From Siniperca chuatsi (lineage: Eukaryota; Chordata; Actinopteri; Centrarchiformes; Sinipercidae), in contig NC_058063.1 of assembly GCF_020085105.1 (NCBI RefSeq), positions 6,544,501 to 6,608,500 on the forward strand: a stretch of 64,000 nt of DNA. Reading direction: 5' to 3'. Each line of letters starts with the position of its first letter. The stretch's first letter is position 1. The notes under the pieces are model-generated. The model was given only the letters and a program-made list of their open reading frames with translations. It made no database searches and was not told the origin of the DNA. The translations under genes were made by a program, and so were the position numbers. This document shows positions 11,838-23,610 of this stretch, in pieces.

Positions 11838-14469
11838 CTACTGCTTTACACTGGAGTACACACATTCACTCCTGGTGTCATCTCTCTTTCTTGTGGATAT
11901 GATGGCCTTGTTTGTCCTTAAAGCAGCATAATGGAGGTTGTCTGCATCTTGGTACCCCTGGGAATAAAATATAAAAGAGTTAATTGCCATATTAGTATAT
12001 GTCTCATGATTGATATAGAAAAGTATTGAAAACAGCCTCACTAACATCTGTACAGTCTAATGCAAATCAAAGTCCTGCAAAAGTAACTTCCTTTGTGAAG
12101 CTAAACATGTAAATTTATGAATTTTTTTTGGAGACTATGTCAAAGAGGTGTTAACTCTGCTGTTGAGGTTTTTGTATTTCAAGCTGTGGACAAAATAACA
12201 GTAACACCAACAAAAATAGTGCAATCCAGAACAACTACAGCACCAACTTGTCTTCATCAACAGTCAATGACCATCGGCCACTGATTTACAATCTATAAGC
12301 GATCCTCACAAAGGTATGTGGTACTTATTGCAAGATATTAAGTATACAAATTGTACGGTTGTTGCTCTTTGCTCTTTTGTGTTCATCCTGATTCTCTGCT
12401 TTTTTGCTGTTAAATATATTACATTTATATTTGTGCAACATTTTGAAAATACTCACTTCGTCATTCGGACCTGAGGCAGCTGCGAATCTTGCTTGAGAGT
12501 CTGGTTGTGAAAAAAACAATAAAAGGCTTCTTCAAAATTCACTATGCTTGTGGTGAGAGGACCAATTATTTTGAGTCAGTTGGATAATTTAGACTAAAAG
12601 GTAATGAAACAGTTCTTCAGATTTTAGCATCTATCTTCTTCTGAAATGTGACACACGACAAGCCAGCATTGTAACATAAATTAATCAATGAAGACCAGCA
12701 CTAAACCTACTTCATAACACCAGCAAGTCATATATCAGTGTAAATATGAGGACTCCAACAATTTATACATACTTATATACTCCAACATACTGTTTTAATT
12801 TCTAAACTGTATGTAAAGAATATTCATTTTCTATGAATTTTTGACTAGAAATCTGTATCCATGATGCACATTTCAACACTGATGACGTTTTCAGCTGATG
12901 AAATGTAGAATAATAAATATATATTCCCATGGCCATGTGTCTTAACTGCTTGTTCTGCAATGTACAAATGAACATGTTAAAATCTAAATCCAGGCTGATT
13001 TACACATTATTTAGGTTGAGAATGTTGCTGTCATTACAATTTGCCTTGGTCAGTGAATTATCCATTCCTCTTGGATGGAGTGACAGAGTGAACCAGAACA
13101 AAAAATCTGTAACTAAGCAGTTTCACTTGATGTCTTCAAGTGTATCTAGATTTGCAAGTCACATGGTGGAACACGACTGTCCGAGAGTTACTCTTGTCCT
13201 AATTTGTTTGACTTAATGAATCGTATCAATTCATTTAGTTCTTTTCTGCTCTTCAATATCACGTACATTGAACACACGCTATCAAATTTAAAGGATCACA
13301 GTTTAGCCTACCTGTGCATTGGCAGCTCTTTGTCTTGTACATTGAATATGTCGTGTAAGCCAGGAAAGCAACCAGGATGGTGGTGAATGTCAAAGCTCCA
13401 CTCAAGAAATACACCAAGACAAGAGAGTCCCCCTTATCTGCAGACGAACATTAGGACACATTAAAGAGCTTTCACATTTTTTTCATCAACTTTGATTAGA
13501 AAGTATCCATCACTATTTAACAAATGAGATCATCTTTGCTAGAAAGTTACTTACGCTCAAAGTCCAGCTTGGTCCCGTTTCCAAACAGTATGTGTCCACA
13601 TGAGGCAACAGCACAGTAGTAGGTCCCAGCATGAGAAAGATTCAGACTCTTCAGTGGCAAGTTGTAGACACGGGTGTTTGTTTGTGTGTTGGGTTTCCTC
13701 TCACACTGATCATTCCTGTCTCCATGGCTGTAAATTAGTCCTAGATGAGATTCTTCAGAGTTTTTGAACCAGTAAACACTGTGTTCTCCATCACAGGTCT
13801 CAGTGTGTACTGTACAGTTCAGAGTCACAGAGCCTCCTGGCTGGATGGTCTCAGACGCTGACTGATGGACCAAAGCTTGGATGTTCAAACCTGAATCCTT
13901 TACATGGATAATAGTGCCCTCCACAAATTCATACACATATAAATAGGCACTGATGCAGTAGTAAGTAGCTGAGTCTGAAATTTGCACATGTGAGATCTTC
14001 AAGTTATATTTACCAGAGGTAATTTCAAGTTCAAAGCGTGGATCGGTCTTAAATTCACCATTCAACATGCCATTTTTGTCATGCCTATAGAATTTAGACA
14101 ACAGCTGTGGTTTCTGTCCCAGAGTGTGCTTATACCAGTAAAACATCACTGCAGCACTATGTTCATAGAAACATTCCAAAGTCACGTCTTCACCAACACT
14201 AACTGATACAAAATGTAAAGATGATGATGGTTTAAGAGCTGTCATATCAGCTGAGGAGAAAATGGAGACCAAGCAAATGCACAATTAACTTTCTACCATG
14301 ACTGGGAGCATATTGTAGAACACAAAATGTATTGCAGAACATATTAAAAATAGCAGAAGCAATGCTTTGAAGAAAAAAACGAGACAACATGCATGTACAA
14401 AAGTTACAACTTACCCGTTCTGCCCAAGATCAGACATGTCACATACAATGCGAACATTGGAGGTGTCAT
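11838..14469 (-). CDS. nitr: Novel immune-type receptor, inhibitory type (NITR copy 3)
   Basis: Coding exons 14469-14415, 14250-13555, 13437-13312, 12500-12457 and 11957-11838 join in frame to 346 residues. The leader starts MTPPMFALYVTCLILG. The V domain (LECFYEHSA, FYWYKH, DSATYYC) is the most diverged of copies 1-3 and ends FVEG where FGxG is expected. The I domain matches copies 1 and 2 closely and ends FGNGT. However, the cysteine in NTC.VYN is arginine (codon CGT for TGT), leaving five cysteines instead of six, so one is predicted to be unpaired. The transmembrane segment is uncharged. The tail has LHYAAL (Tyr about 317) and CVYSSV (Tyr about 341). A TTTATT (minus AATAAA) lies near 11752, about 85 bases past the stop. 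Intact reading frame; inhibitory type. Confidence 0.92.
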
Positions 14470-14494
14470 TTTGGTGAAAAAGCTGTGGTTAATT

Positions 14495-14570
14495 GAGAGG
14501 ATCTCTATACGTTCTCTACTTTTCAGAGACAAGACTGTGTTTGGTTGGCCAATCAGAAATGGCTCTGAAT
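14495..14570 (-). promoter_or_regulatory. Proximal promoter of NITR copy 3, CCAAT box
   Basis: Same cassette: GTTCTCTACTTTTCAGAGAC, then TTGGCCAATC, which offers CCAAT on both strands around 14545-14553. The proximal block is conserved, but the sequence further upstream differs from copies 1 and 2. Confidence 0.45.
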
Positions 14571-15825
14571 GATCACATGGTCAGTGCCATGTCAGGGCAT
14601 GTAATCAGGACCTACAGTATTTAGGAAATGTACAAACAAAATGCATGTTATATCTAGTTCAGTTTGTCTTCCAAAGTGATTGTGGTAGAATTGGCTGCAA
14701 TGAACATGAGAATACTACCGAATCAGCTGCTGTATACATAAAGGGGCCTTGTAACTGTTAGCAGTGTTAAATGCACAAAATGAGTGTCTTAAGATAACAC
14801 TATAAAACTGGTCGTGGCTGGAATGTGTTCTGAAGAGGAGGGACAAGACTCCACAGATACCCCTCCTCTTGACCTTGCTCCTATTACTGTTTGGTATATC
14901 TAGACCCGTTGTTTATTACTGACCTTAGGAGACACACATATTACACATGTGTTAACTCCCTATCACCAGGTTAATGAATACATGTAAGACAACATATACT
15001 GATCAGGGAGTGTTTTCATTCATCAATTAGAATCTGTGATGTTACAAAAAACACATTTTGGCAAAAACCTCAGGTCACAAACAATTTATCATTGACCTCT
15101 GACCTCCTCATAGTAGCATGTGTATAATATTCTCTTGTGTGTTTTAGCACTGGATTAGATGAAATATATGTAGTGCCTTACTAGAGTATTCCCCTTGACA
15201 TGATTCACCATTGACAATGCTTTTTATTCACTGACCTTTGCACATAGTTTCAGTTTCTGAAGTTAATTGTAGTGAAGGAAAATGTGTCTTTTTATACCAG
15301 TGGATGAATGTTTCAGTATGTTCTGTTCATTGTGACTTTATCAACCAGAAGAACCTCATATTGGATCTGAGTACAAGTTATGGACCTGCATGATACTGTA
15401 TGTCCTCTTCCTCAAAAAGTTGATGTAGCACAAACTGGACATGCCATTATGGTGAGTTTCCTATAAAGTAGAGCTTTGGGTCAATTTCGGCCATATGAGT
15501 TTTAGGGAACTGAAATTGTGAAACTTAAACCGTTACGGATGACTAAAATAACATTTTGATCGAAAGTTTTCCTCAGACCAGTCTTCCTATGAGCTAAGAA
15601 ATAAATCTGGACTGTTGGCGTTGTAGGTATGTAAAAGTCCTTTCACCTCACCTTAATGTGCATTGTCGTAATTCACACTTCATTTTGATGTCAATGCACT
15701 GCCTGCTTCTAGTTTTTCTTTTGTGCACAGCATGTTTTCTGCATCTAAGACATGATGCTTGTTTCACAAGTTCTGTGAGGTTCACCGAGATGCAAGACAC
15801 TGTGGCCTGGAAGCTACGGGCCGCT

Positions 15826-15935
15826 CTTCCTGTGTTCAAGCTCTGCTAGGAGTTATGTTTCCACTAATGGAAACTTATACTGTGTACACCACCTTCACCA
15901 CAGGAGTGAAAGGTAAACAGTGAGAGTCGGCTATA
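15826..15935. repeat. Upstream block of the NITR unit, copy B
   Basis: Paralogue of 5000-5130 (shared TTCAAGCTCTGCTA, GTTTCCACTAATGGAAAC, CACAGGAGTGA). It lies between NITR 4 and NITR 3. No open frame is conserved between the two copies. Confidence 0.55.
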
Positions 15936-16210
15936 GAGTGAAAGGTGCAACCCGTGCTTACGTTTCTGGCAAAAGAAGATATTAATAGATCGTAGGGGAT
16001 TTTCAAGAGCCTGCTTTGTCTATATCTGTGTGTAAGATGCTGATCCATGTGACCGTTGTACACTCTCAGAACATATTTTACATAAAAATACTGCAAACAC
16101 ATTGCACAAAAAATATTTTATTTTTTTATACTGTCACATGAAGTGTTGTTTTCTTGCAAGTGACTGACAGGAAAGAGAGATCATTTGGTGAAGTGGTTGA
16201 AGGTGAAGTC

Positions 16211-17745
16211 CTACTTCTCTCTTCTGCTCTTTACTCTAGAGTATACGCAAACACTCTCCACGTTGTCCTCTTGACGATGTCGTTCACTGGTTCTGTTCAG
16301 ACTCAGAGCAGCATAATGGAGAATGCCTGCATCTTGGCTCTAGTAATGACAAAATGACAATGGTACATTGTGTGAGAAATATAATACCAGAAGTACTATA
16401 TTAAAAGCTGTAAAATCTTATTTAGTGATTTAGTGAAGTATAAATATGGCTTCGATCATACAGTTATTTCACCTACCATGGCGTCAGAAGCTGCAGAACA
16501 TGTCAGATGAGAAGTAGTTCCTGCAAATCAAAATACACGAATGATCAAGAAAGGTCGCTACAGAAAACATTCAAATACCTTTATTCAGATAATCTTACCC
16601 TTGCAGAAAGAGCAGGAATTTTGTTTCAACTTGTACATGATGAAAGCCAAGACAAGGAGCACGATAATGGAAACTGCCAATGCCACAGAAAGGCAATACA
16701 CCAGGAGAGGGGATACTTTCGTAGAACGTCCTAACATGCAGTCAAGAGAAAACATATCGTACATCCGTTGTATATATTTATATTTATGGATATACAATAA
16801 ATGTGGTTAATTTCATTTTTAAGTAACTTAATTTTTAACTTCAAGATGGAAAAAACTATTCTATGCAATAGCAGCTCTTATCACCTACCTGCGATCTCCA
16901 CTCTCGTTCCATTTCCTAACACAATCTCCCCACAGGAGGCCAGAGCACAGTAGTACATCCCGGCATCAGAGGAGTTCACAGACTTAATAGTGAAGTTTGA
17001 AGTGCAATTCTTCATGTGAGACTCTTCATTGGAGAGGTTTTTACACTGTCCCGCACTGCGATACATGATCGCAGGCTGAGCCGCACCTTGTCTGAACCAG
17101 TAGAGGCTCTGCTCCCCTGCACATGGTTCAGCGTATACTGTACAGATTAAATTCACAGAGTCACCCAACCGAAGTGGCTCCAGTGCTGGCTGATGGACAA
17201 CAGCTTGGATGTTGGACAGTGATGTTTTGACGTGAAGGAAAGCTCCTTGTCCAAATTCAATTGCGTTGAATTCTAAAATCCCACAGTAATATGTTGCTGA
17301 ATCCGACAGTTGAAGGTTTGTGATTCTGAGATGGTTGATGTCTTCTTGACTTTTTGCTAAGACTTGAAATCTATCTTTATACTTGGGGGACATGGTAGTT
17401 TCCGTGCTGTGCTTCATCCGAGTGGATATGATGAGAGGTTTGCCTCCCAAGCTTTGCTGGTACCAAGAAAGGAAAGTTACAGCATCGTCTCGACAAAAGC
17501 ATTTCAAAGTCACAGTCTCCCCAACTTTAGCTATTATGAGCCCACTGTCCTGAGTTATACCTGAGGTCTTGTTAGCAGCTGGCACCTGACCTGCATAGAA
17601 ATGCACAAAATTATATTATTTATACTTTTAAAACCTAATCCCTCTCGCTCAAAATTATATTCATGCACATAGAAACAATAAAAAACAGTGTAAAATACTT
17701 ACAGATTTCACTGAGAAGCACAAGAAAAATGCAAAGTGGCATCAT
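16211..17745 (-). CDS. nitr: Novel immune-type receptor, inhibitory type, diverged (NITR copy 4)
   Basis: Coding exons 17745-17703, 17590-16889, 16730-16599, 16520-16477 and 16339-16211 give 349 residues with the same phases as copies 1-3 but much lower sequence identity, so this is an older lineage. The leader is short (MMPLCIFLVLLSEI). The V domain (LKCFCRDDAV, SWYQQS, DSATYYC) has an intact J-like FGQG, unlike its neighbours. The I domain (LICTVYAEPC, LYWFRQG, GMYYC) keeps six cysteines and ends LGNGT. The ectodomain has NKT, NLS, NCT, NFT and NSS sequons. The transmembrane segment is uncharged and followed by MYKLK. The tail holds ILHYAAL (ITIM, Tyr about 316) and CVYSRV, and ends in a basic KSRREK that the others lack. 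The first of two tandem ATGs (17745) is taken as the start. Plus-strand TTTATT near 16108-16117 may be the polyadenylation signal. Confidence 0.92.
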
Positions 17746-17789
17746 CCCTGAAGCTCTGCAGTCTGTATCCTCTGTGTTGACGGATGCAC

Positions 17790-17840
17790 CCAACTCTTAT
17801 AGGAGACGAAGGCTGTTTGTGATTGGCTAAGCTGACTGGT
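17790..17840 (-). promoter_or_regulatory. Proximal promoter of NITR copy 4, CCAAT box
   Basis: GATTGGCTAA (ATTGG at 17822-17826) lies about 77 bases upstream of the start codon. Only the CCAAT core and its spacing, plus AGACGAAGGCTGTTTG, are shared with copies 1-3. Confidence 0.4.
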
Positions 17841-17849
17841 TTGGTTTAG

Positions 17850-20800
17850 ACTAGCGATTTGTTCTGTTGCAAAAGATGAGTCTGATCAGGTGACCAGTGG
17901 TGTAATTTGGATTGAATGAGTCTTTTTGGATACATGATTGTTGTTGTACACTGGAGGACAGTAGGTGTGACAACATGTTTGTATAGCATACCATGAAAAG
18001 GAAATTCTCTCAACTCCATTTTTGAATGGAGGCGTAGATGTTGGTGCATGTCAGTGTTTATTCCCCATATGCACAGTGCTTAGAGGTGATTTTGTTTCAG
18101 TCTGGAAAAACATGCTGCACTCTTCGGTCATGACACGAGTTTGTCATTCTGTTTGTTAGATTTAGATGTGCTTATGTGATTATTTATAGGATTACTAGTG
18201 TAAGAAAGTGTTTTTTTTTCTGGAATGTGTGTGTTTAAATGGTTAGCCTCAATGGGTTGAAAGGGAGTGGGAGAGATGCAGAGAGAATATCAGAAATCAG
18301 GTCAAGTGTTTCAACCCATCTAAAGTACTTTAAAGTTAATGTTCATAACGTCATGGCTGTGGTTACATGTCTTTTCAATGTGACTTTGTAGGTCCCATCA
18401 TGCCAGTGATGCCCCACAGGTCAGATGTGACATTTGTTCCACTACTTCTCCTTGGAACAACACCCCATGTACACATCGCCAGACGTCTTCCGTTTAGAGG
18501 AAACCACATATGACATTTACAACACTGCTGCACAGAGTGTTTTTGTTCTTCTTTTAGTGTTTATAATTGTGACTATAATTCAATGTTACCTTTCTGCCCT
18601 CTACTGTTTTAATTATTCTTTACTTATTCATGATGTGTTATGTAGCCCTCAATGCCGAGTGCAGCGTCAAAAATGTTTGTAGGTAAAAGGAGGAAGAAGC
18701 TTGAGAACCAAGGGAGGAAATGGGAGATTGCATCTCAAATGTCACATTTTGAGATGGACTGCTTCCATTCCTATTATATCACACTCATGTATATCACACC
18801 TTGTTCATACAGTATGCTCTCCATTAGCTTCTGCCACAAATGGGCACATGGTGAGAATACACAAAGCAGCAACTTCCTGGGCTGAAAATATAGTCAATGC
18901 ACAAGTGCCGAAAACTGTTGTTCCTCGAATCGCCACTTTAGGCTGGCTCCAAAAGCGAGTCAATCTCCATAAGCCCCCATGTTAAAATGCCCAACTTCAC
19001 AGCAGAAATAAACAACTGCACGGGGGGTGAATTTTTATATGACTCACACGTTTAAATTACATTAAGGCTTAAAGTTATGCGTGACAGGTAGGTGCTGTCA
19101 CAGGTGACTGGTTTCTGCTAAAATACTTCAACGTACGTCAACCATAGTATCTTTGAAATTTGAATTCTCCTCACTTTTTGTGTAAGGAAAAAGTTAATAC
19201 TGTGGCTATTGTGCATACTTTTCCATTTTGAGTGGGCAACTGAGGGCTGGCCATGTCAACTATCGTGGTGCGCTGTTTGGAGCACATCATAGCCCCATGT
19301 ACTAGCCTTTGATTGTTGAAATACAGAACGTGTCTTTCTCCTTTTCCAACACACACACATACACATAGGCTATGTACCATTTAAGACATCAGTCAAACAT
19401 TTGGGGGCAGCAATTGTGCTGTTAAATTTGTATTGGGCTCTGAAAGTGGACGCTAGCTAGCTAGTTATTCAAGCTTGCTAACATTAGCACTGGTTTCCAC
19501 TAGACGTTAACTTTTGTTCATGCTTTTTCAATACCTGCTGAGTCATAGAGAGGCGAAGTCCCTCCCCTTCTGGTGTCCCCCATTGGGACCTTATTTTGGA
19601 AAAAATATGTACGGAGACAAATATTTTTTTGATCCCGTTTGAATTGTGCCATGAATTACACATATGATGTTTGTCAATTTAAAAGATAATTTTGCAAGTC
19701 AAGAAAGTCGCAGTTTGTCGTAGGTTTGTTGTGGTAAAATTCAGTTTTGGAGGAAACCGCTCAGTAAGCTACATCTCTAGCTTGCACAATATACGTCACC
19801 AACACCAACATGGCCGTCCCTTGTAACGTTAGTTAACCTGATTTTTTTTAATGTAATCTATTTCTGTCAGAGTCAATGGTAACGCAGTTCGAATTCATTT
19901 CAAAAATATGGCAACGTATTGTGCCGCATTCTAGTAAATCTTTTTATAAAGAGAGTGGCAGTCATTTAAATTATGATTTATTTGTAGTACGTGACATACA
20001 AACAACAAAAATACCAGTATTGTCCTCTAAACAGTAGCTGGCTAGAGAGGGTTGAAGAATTTGCTTCACATAATAGACTCATGGTGCTCGATTGTAACAT
20101 GTGGTTACAAGTTTTCACTGTTCGTGTGTGTATAATTGTGTAGGAGCTTGTGTTTCTGTTGGAGTGAGAAAAAATGTTGTCAGATATTTGCATCTGTTCC
20201 CACGCTTTAACCTAATTTAGTATTTTTGGTCTAATTCCCTCATCCTCTCCCTTGCAGATTTAATAACTGTCAACTCATGCAGCAGACCTTTACCAAGCAA
20301 AAGCGGGCCACTGCAGGTGACTCAAATATACCTTTTGATGTTTGTGGTCTCTATGTGGATGCTTTAACAACACTGAGGTAAAAGCTGTTGTTGACTCAGT
20401 AGAGATGAGGCATTATTGACCAACACTCTTCTCACTTGAACCCATACTTCCTGAGTCGTGCAAAATGACAGTAGGACGGCCTAATGCTCACTGTTTCTCA
20501 AAGCAAGTCAAAGCTAAAATGGAAGATAGATCCTCCCATTCTTGTTTTAAGAGAATGTGAGTCAGACAATATGGCAACAAATTAAAAGAGGAAGCAGTGC
20601 TGTATGTTAAAAGCCTTTAACATTCAGCACATATGTTGAGTACAAGCAAACAAGTGCTTTATTGAGAAGAAATGTTTACTATGGTTTTGGAAAGTTGAGC
20701 ATGCAGCTGCTTGTCAAAGTCTGTTATGACTTCAATGTCATTTCAATGTCATTTGGGGCTGAGTGCTCTATACTGTCATGTTTTTGTTCTGAACTTCCCA

Positions 20801-23600
20801 AAAACGTGAGGGTGGAGGCCCTTTTTTGCTTAGGTCATCAGCTGATGAAGTTTGACTTACTATGCCCAATGTCTTTAACTGATGAAAGTAGGTGGTCTTT
20901 TTACCTTCTTGTAGGACTGGGAACCTGCAGAGTCTCTTTACACACCAGGGCCACACAGAGCTGCTGCAAGCAGGGTTGCAACCTTGACAAATGTAGAAAG
21001 CTGTCATTTGTAGCTGAGTTTGTGAAATGAAAGTTCATAGGATGAGTTTAATTGGTCAAATTAGAACATTTAGAAATAAAAAGACAATCTCATAATGGAA
21101 TTTTTATTACTTGACTGTTCCATATCCAAGCCACATATGATTTCAAACTCCTATACCAAAGCCATTATATCAATAAGTCATTTTGAAGTAGAATCTTATC
21201 CAGTAATATTTGGAAACATCTATCATCAAATTCACTGTCACACTTATCACCAATATCTGTTATCTCACTGCTGTTACTTTGAATTGTTAAATGTTGATAG
21301 CCTCTCCCTTTTGAAGTCCTACAACTTCATCACACTTTGAACTAAACACTAAACCTTACGCTTGCTTTAAATCAACTTTTTTAAGGTAGATTTTTGAGAA
21401 ATCACGTTTTAGATTCCATGCTGTCTCAGAGTTGGTGGAGCCTGAGAGAGCTAGCTGCTGCTGTGGTTTGCTACATGAAAAAATATCTTTTTAATCTAAT
21501 CTCATTCCCACAAATTCCACTCTTCATACACAAAAGATAAGAGTATCTTGGTGAGCTGTTTTATACCAAAACAGATGCAGGTGAATTTTCTGCATGATGT
21601 TTTTTTCTTTGTTTTCTGTAGTCAATTTGTTTGTCATAACTGTTGGAAATAGGTCAGAGACACTGTGAGCTGGCTACCAGAGCATCACCTTGGGCAGCAG
21701 ATGCATCTTGTGGCAATACTACATTGTATTCCCACTGTGCTTTTGACAATTAAGAAGAAAATCAAGTCAGTTAGAGGCAAATGTACTTCCTCTGTACTTC
21801 TTTACTGTTAAATACAAAGAACAAATATATTTTTTGTGGCTTGTGTGGCATCAGAAATATTTAGCTATTTAGAACTTTAATGCTTCTATTTTCCCTTTAC
21901 ATTTATCATGTTCAACAGGAACATGAAGACAAGACTGGAATTAAAAAAACATTTTGTAACTGAGGAGAGAAGGTGACGCCCGGCCCCCAATAACCTTGTC
22001 ATAATACTCCTCCTCCTCCTTCCTCTATATCTGCTGTGACAGCTTCAGGTCAGCTGTATCAGTGACGTGAACACCTTTATTATCAGTACTTTTTTTGTTT
22101 ATGTGAAGTTAAAAGTGTGACTTTGTGTATTGCTTTTTAACCTGTTTACAGACCTATAAGTGTAAAAATATATATACATGCGAATGAGAAGTGAAAGCGC
22201 AGAGGCGTTATTGTGAAGCGACTGGAACAAACAAACAGCATCACAAATAAACCACATAGACATCCTGTCATGAGGGAGGGCAGGGGGGGAGAGGAGGGCG
22301 ACAAAACCACATGGGTTGAATTCGATATGAGTGACCAGAGCGGGAACTCAGAAGCGAGAAGTTGGGGTTTTTTTTGTCTTTTCTTTTTAGTCAGTCGGCT
22401 ACAGGACATCACTGTCTTTATGAGTGTTTGAGAGAAACAAACACCTTTTATCACATAATTCTCATCTTGATCTTCTTGATCATCTTTTTGTTTTCTGAGG
22501 AGGGATTGGCTACAGGATAGATAAAGCAGATTTCATCATAATACATGGTTAAGATGATTAAAAGCTGACCTACTCACTGAACAAATTTGGCTGCTCAAAT
22601 TCCATAATTTTGAAAGTAGAAGGTGTATTTTAACCAAACACGCAAGCTGAGAACCATGAAACTGAGCATTGCTTATTGCATTGTAACATGAAGTGTTGCT
22701 GTCTTGGTACTGGCAGTGCTCTGGGGGGAACAAACGCAGCTCACGGGTGTCTTTGACATGTTCAAATGCACTTCTTTAACCTTTCTCTGTGGTGTGTTCA
22801 CTTTAAATAACTTATCTGTCCAATCTTAGCTATCTGGTGGTCACGGCAACATGTAACTGTGTGACCAATTGAGAAAAATGTGTTCATCATAAAAAAAACC
22901 CAAAAAAGTATAAGCATCATGATGTAGCACTTGTGATGTGATTTCTACTGTAGGTGGACTGCTGCTCCCTACTGACCAAAAGCTTAACTGTACACAACAA
23001 ACTGAATAGAAACAACCACTGCCTGATACTGAATTTAAAGGGGCAGTTCACAAATGAAGTTTACATATGAAGTTCAGTTTACTTGTCATAAAGACAACTA
23101 CACAGCCTGTAAAAACTGTTCTATAAGCTTCAGTGATGCTGGAGCAGTCCAAAGTCAAAAATTTTAACCCTGATGATGTCACCAGTGTTGCAATGTAGGA
23201 TCCAGGGTTTTTGGAGCTTAACCCACACTAGGGACTAAAAGTTGCGATATCTCTGCCTCTGCAGTTTAAATTCTGACCATTCTTTTTGTAACCTGTCTCT
23301 TGTGAGTACCTTGACTTTATGAATACTAATACTACATTGCTGGAACACCTCTTTAGCCACATTCAGAGATGCACAAGAAGGTAAAACCACCTTAAGTCAT
23401 GGTAGCTCTTTGTTTGGATGAAGGTTTTCCCACCTGTTTTGGTTATAAAATCGTTAATACATACATGTCAAAACAGGAAAAAAGTTACAGTCACAGTTAA
23501 CTCATGCAGTTCACGTGAGGACTTTTTAGTAGTAAAAATATGTTAACGCTTTTAAGGAATATACAGTATATTTCTTCATATTGGTGGTTGTTTGCTGACT
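17850..23600. other. Long stretch without a supported gene
   Basis: I find no gene here. It includes a copy of a teleost interspersed repeat at 18885-19085, an exon-like 64-base segment at 20257-20320 (good AG and GT ends, no identified protein) and scattered short open frames that look random. 23040-23350 resembles another recurrent fish repeat. Confidence 0.5.
18885..19085. repeat. Teleost interspersed repeat
   Basis: GGCTGGCTCCAAAAGCGAGT, CCATGTTAAAATGCCCAACT, CAGCAGAAATAAACAA and GGGGGGTGAATTTTTATAT appear in an order I recognise from many fish genomes. Family name not asserted; no ends defined. Confidence 0.55.
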
Positions 23601-23610
23601 AAGATGTAAA

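Noticed and set aside
20662-21030. Plus-strand open frame of 122 codons
   Set aside because: No known motif, and a shadow frame on the other strand is nearly as long; random.
22146-22454. Minus-strand open frame of 102 codons
   Set aside because: Low-complexity Ser/Pro/Leu and poly-Lys pieces; no splice sites or homologue.
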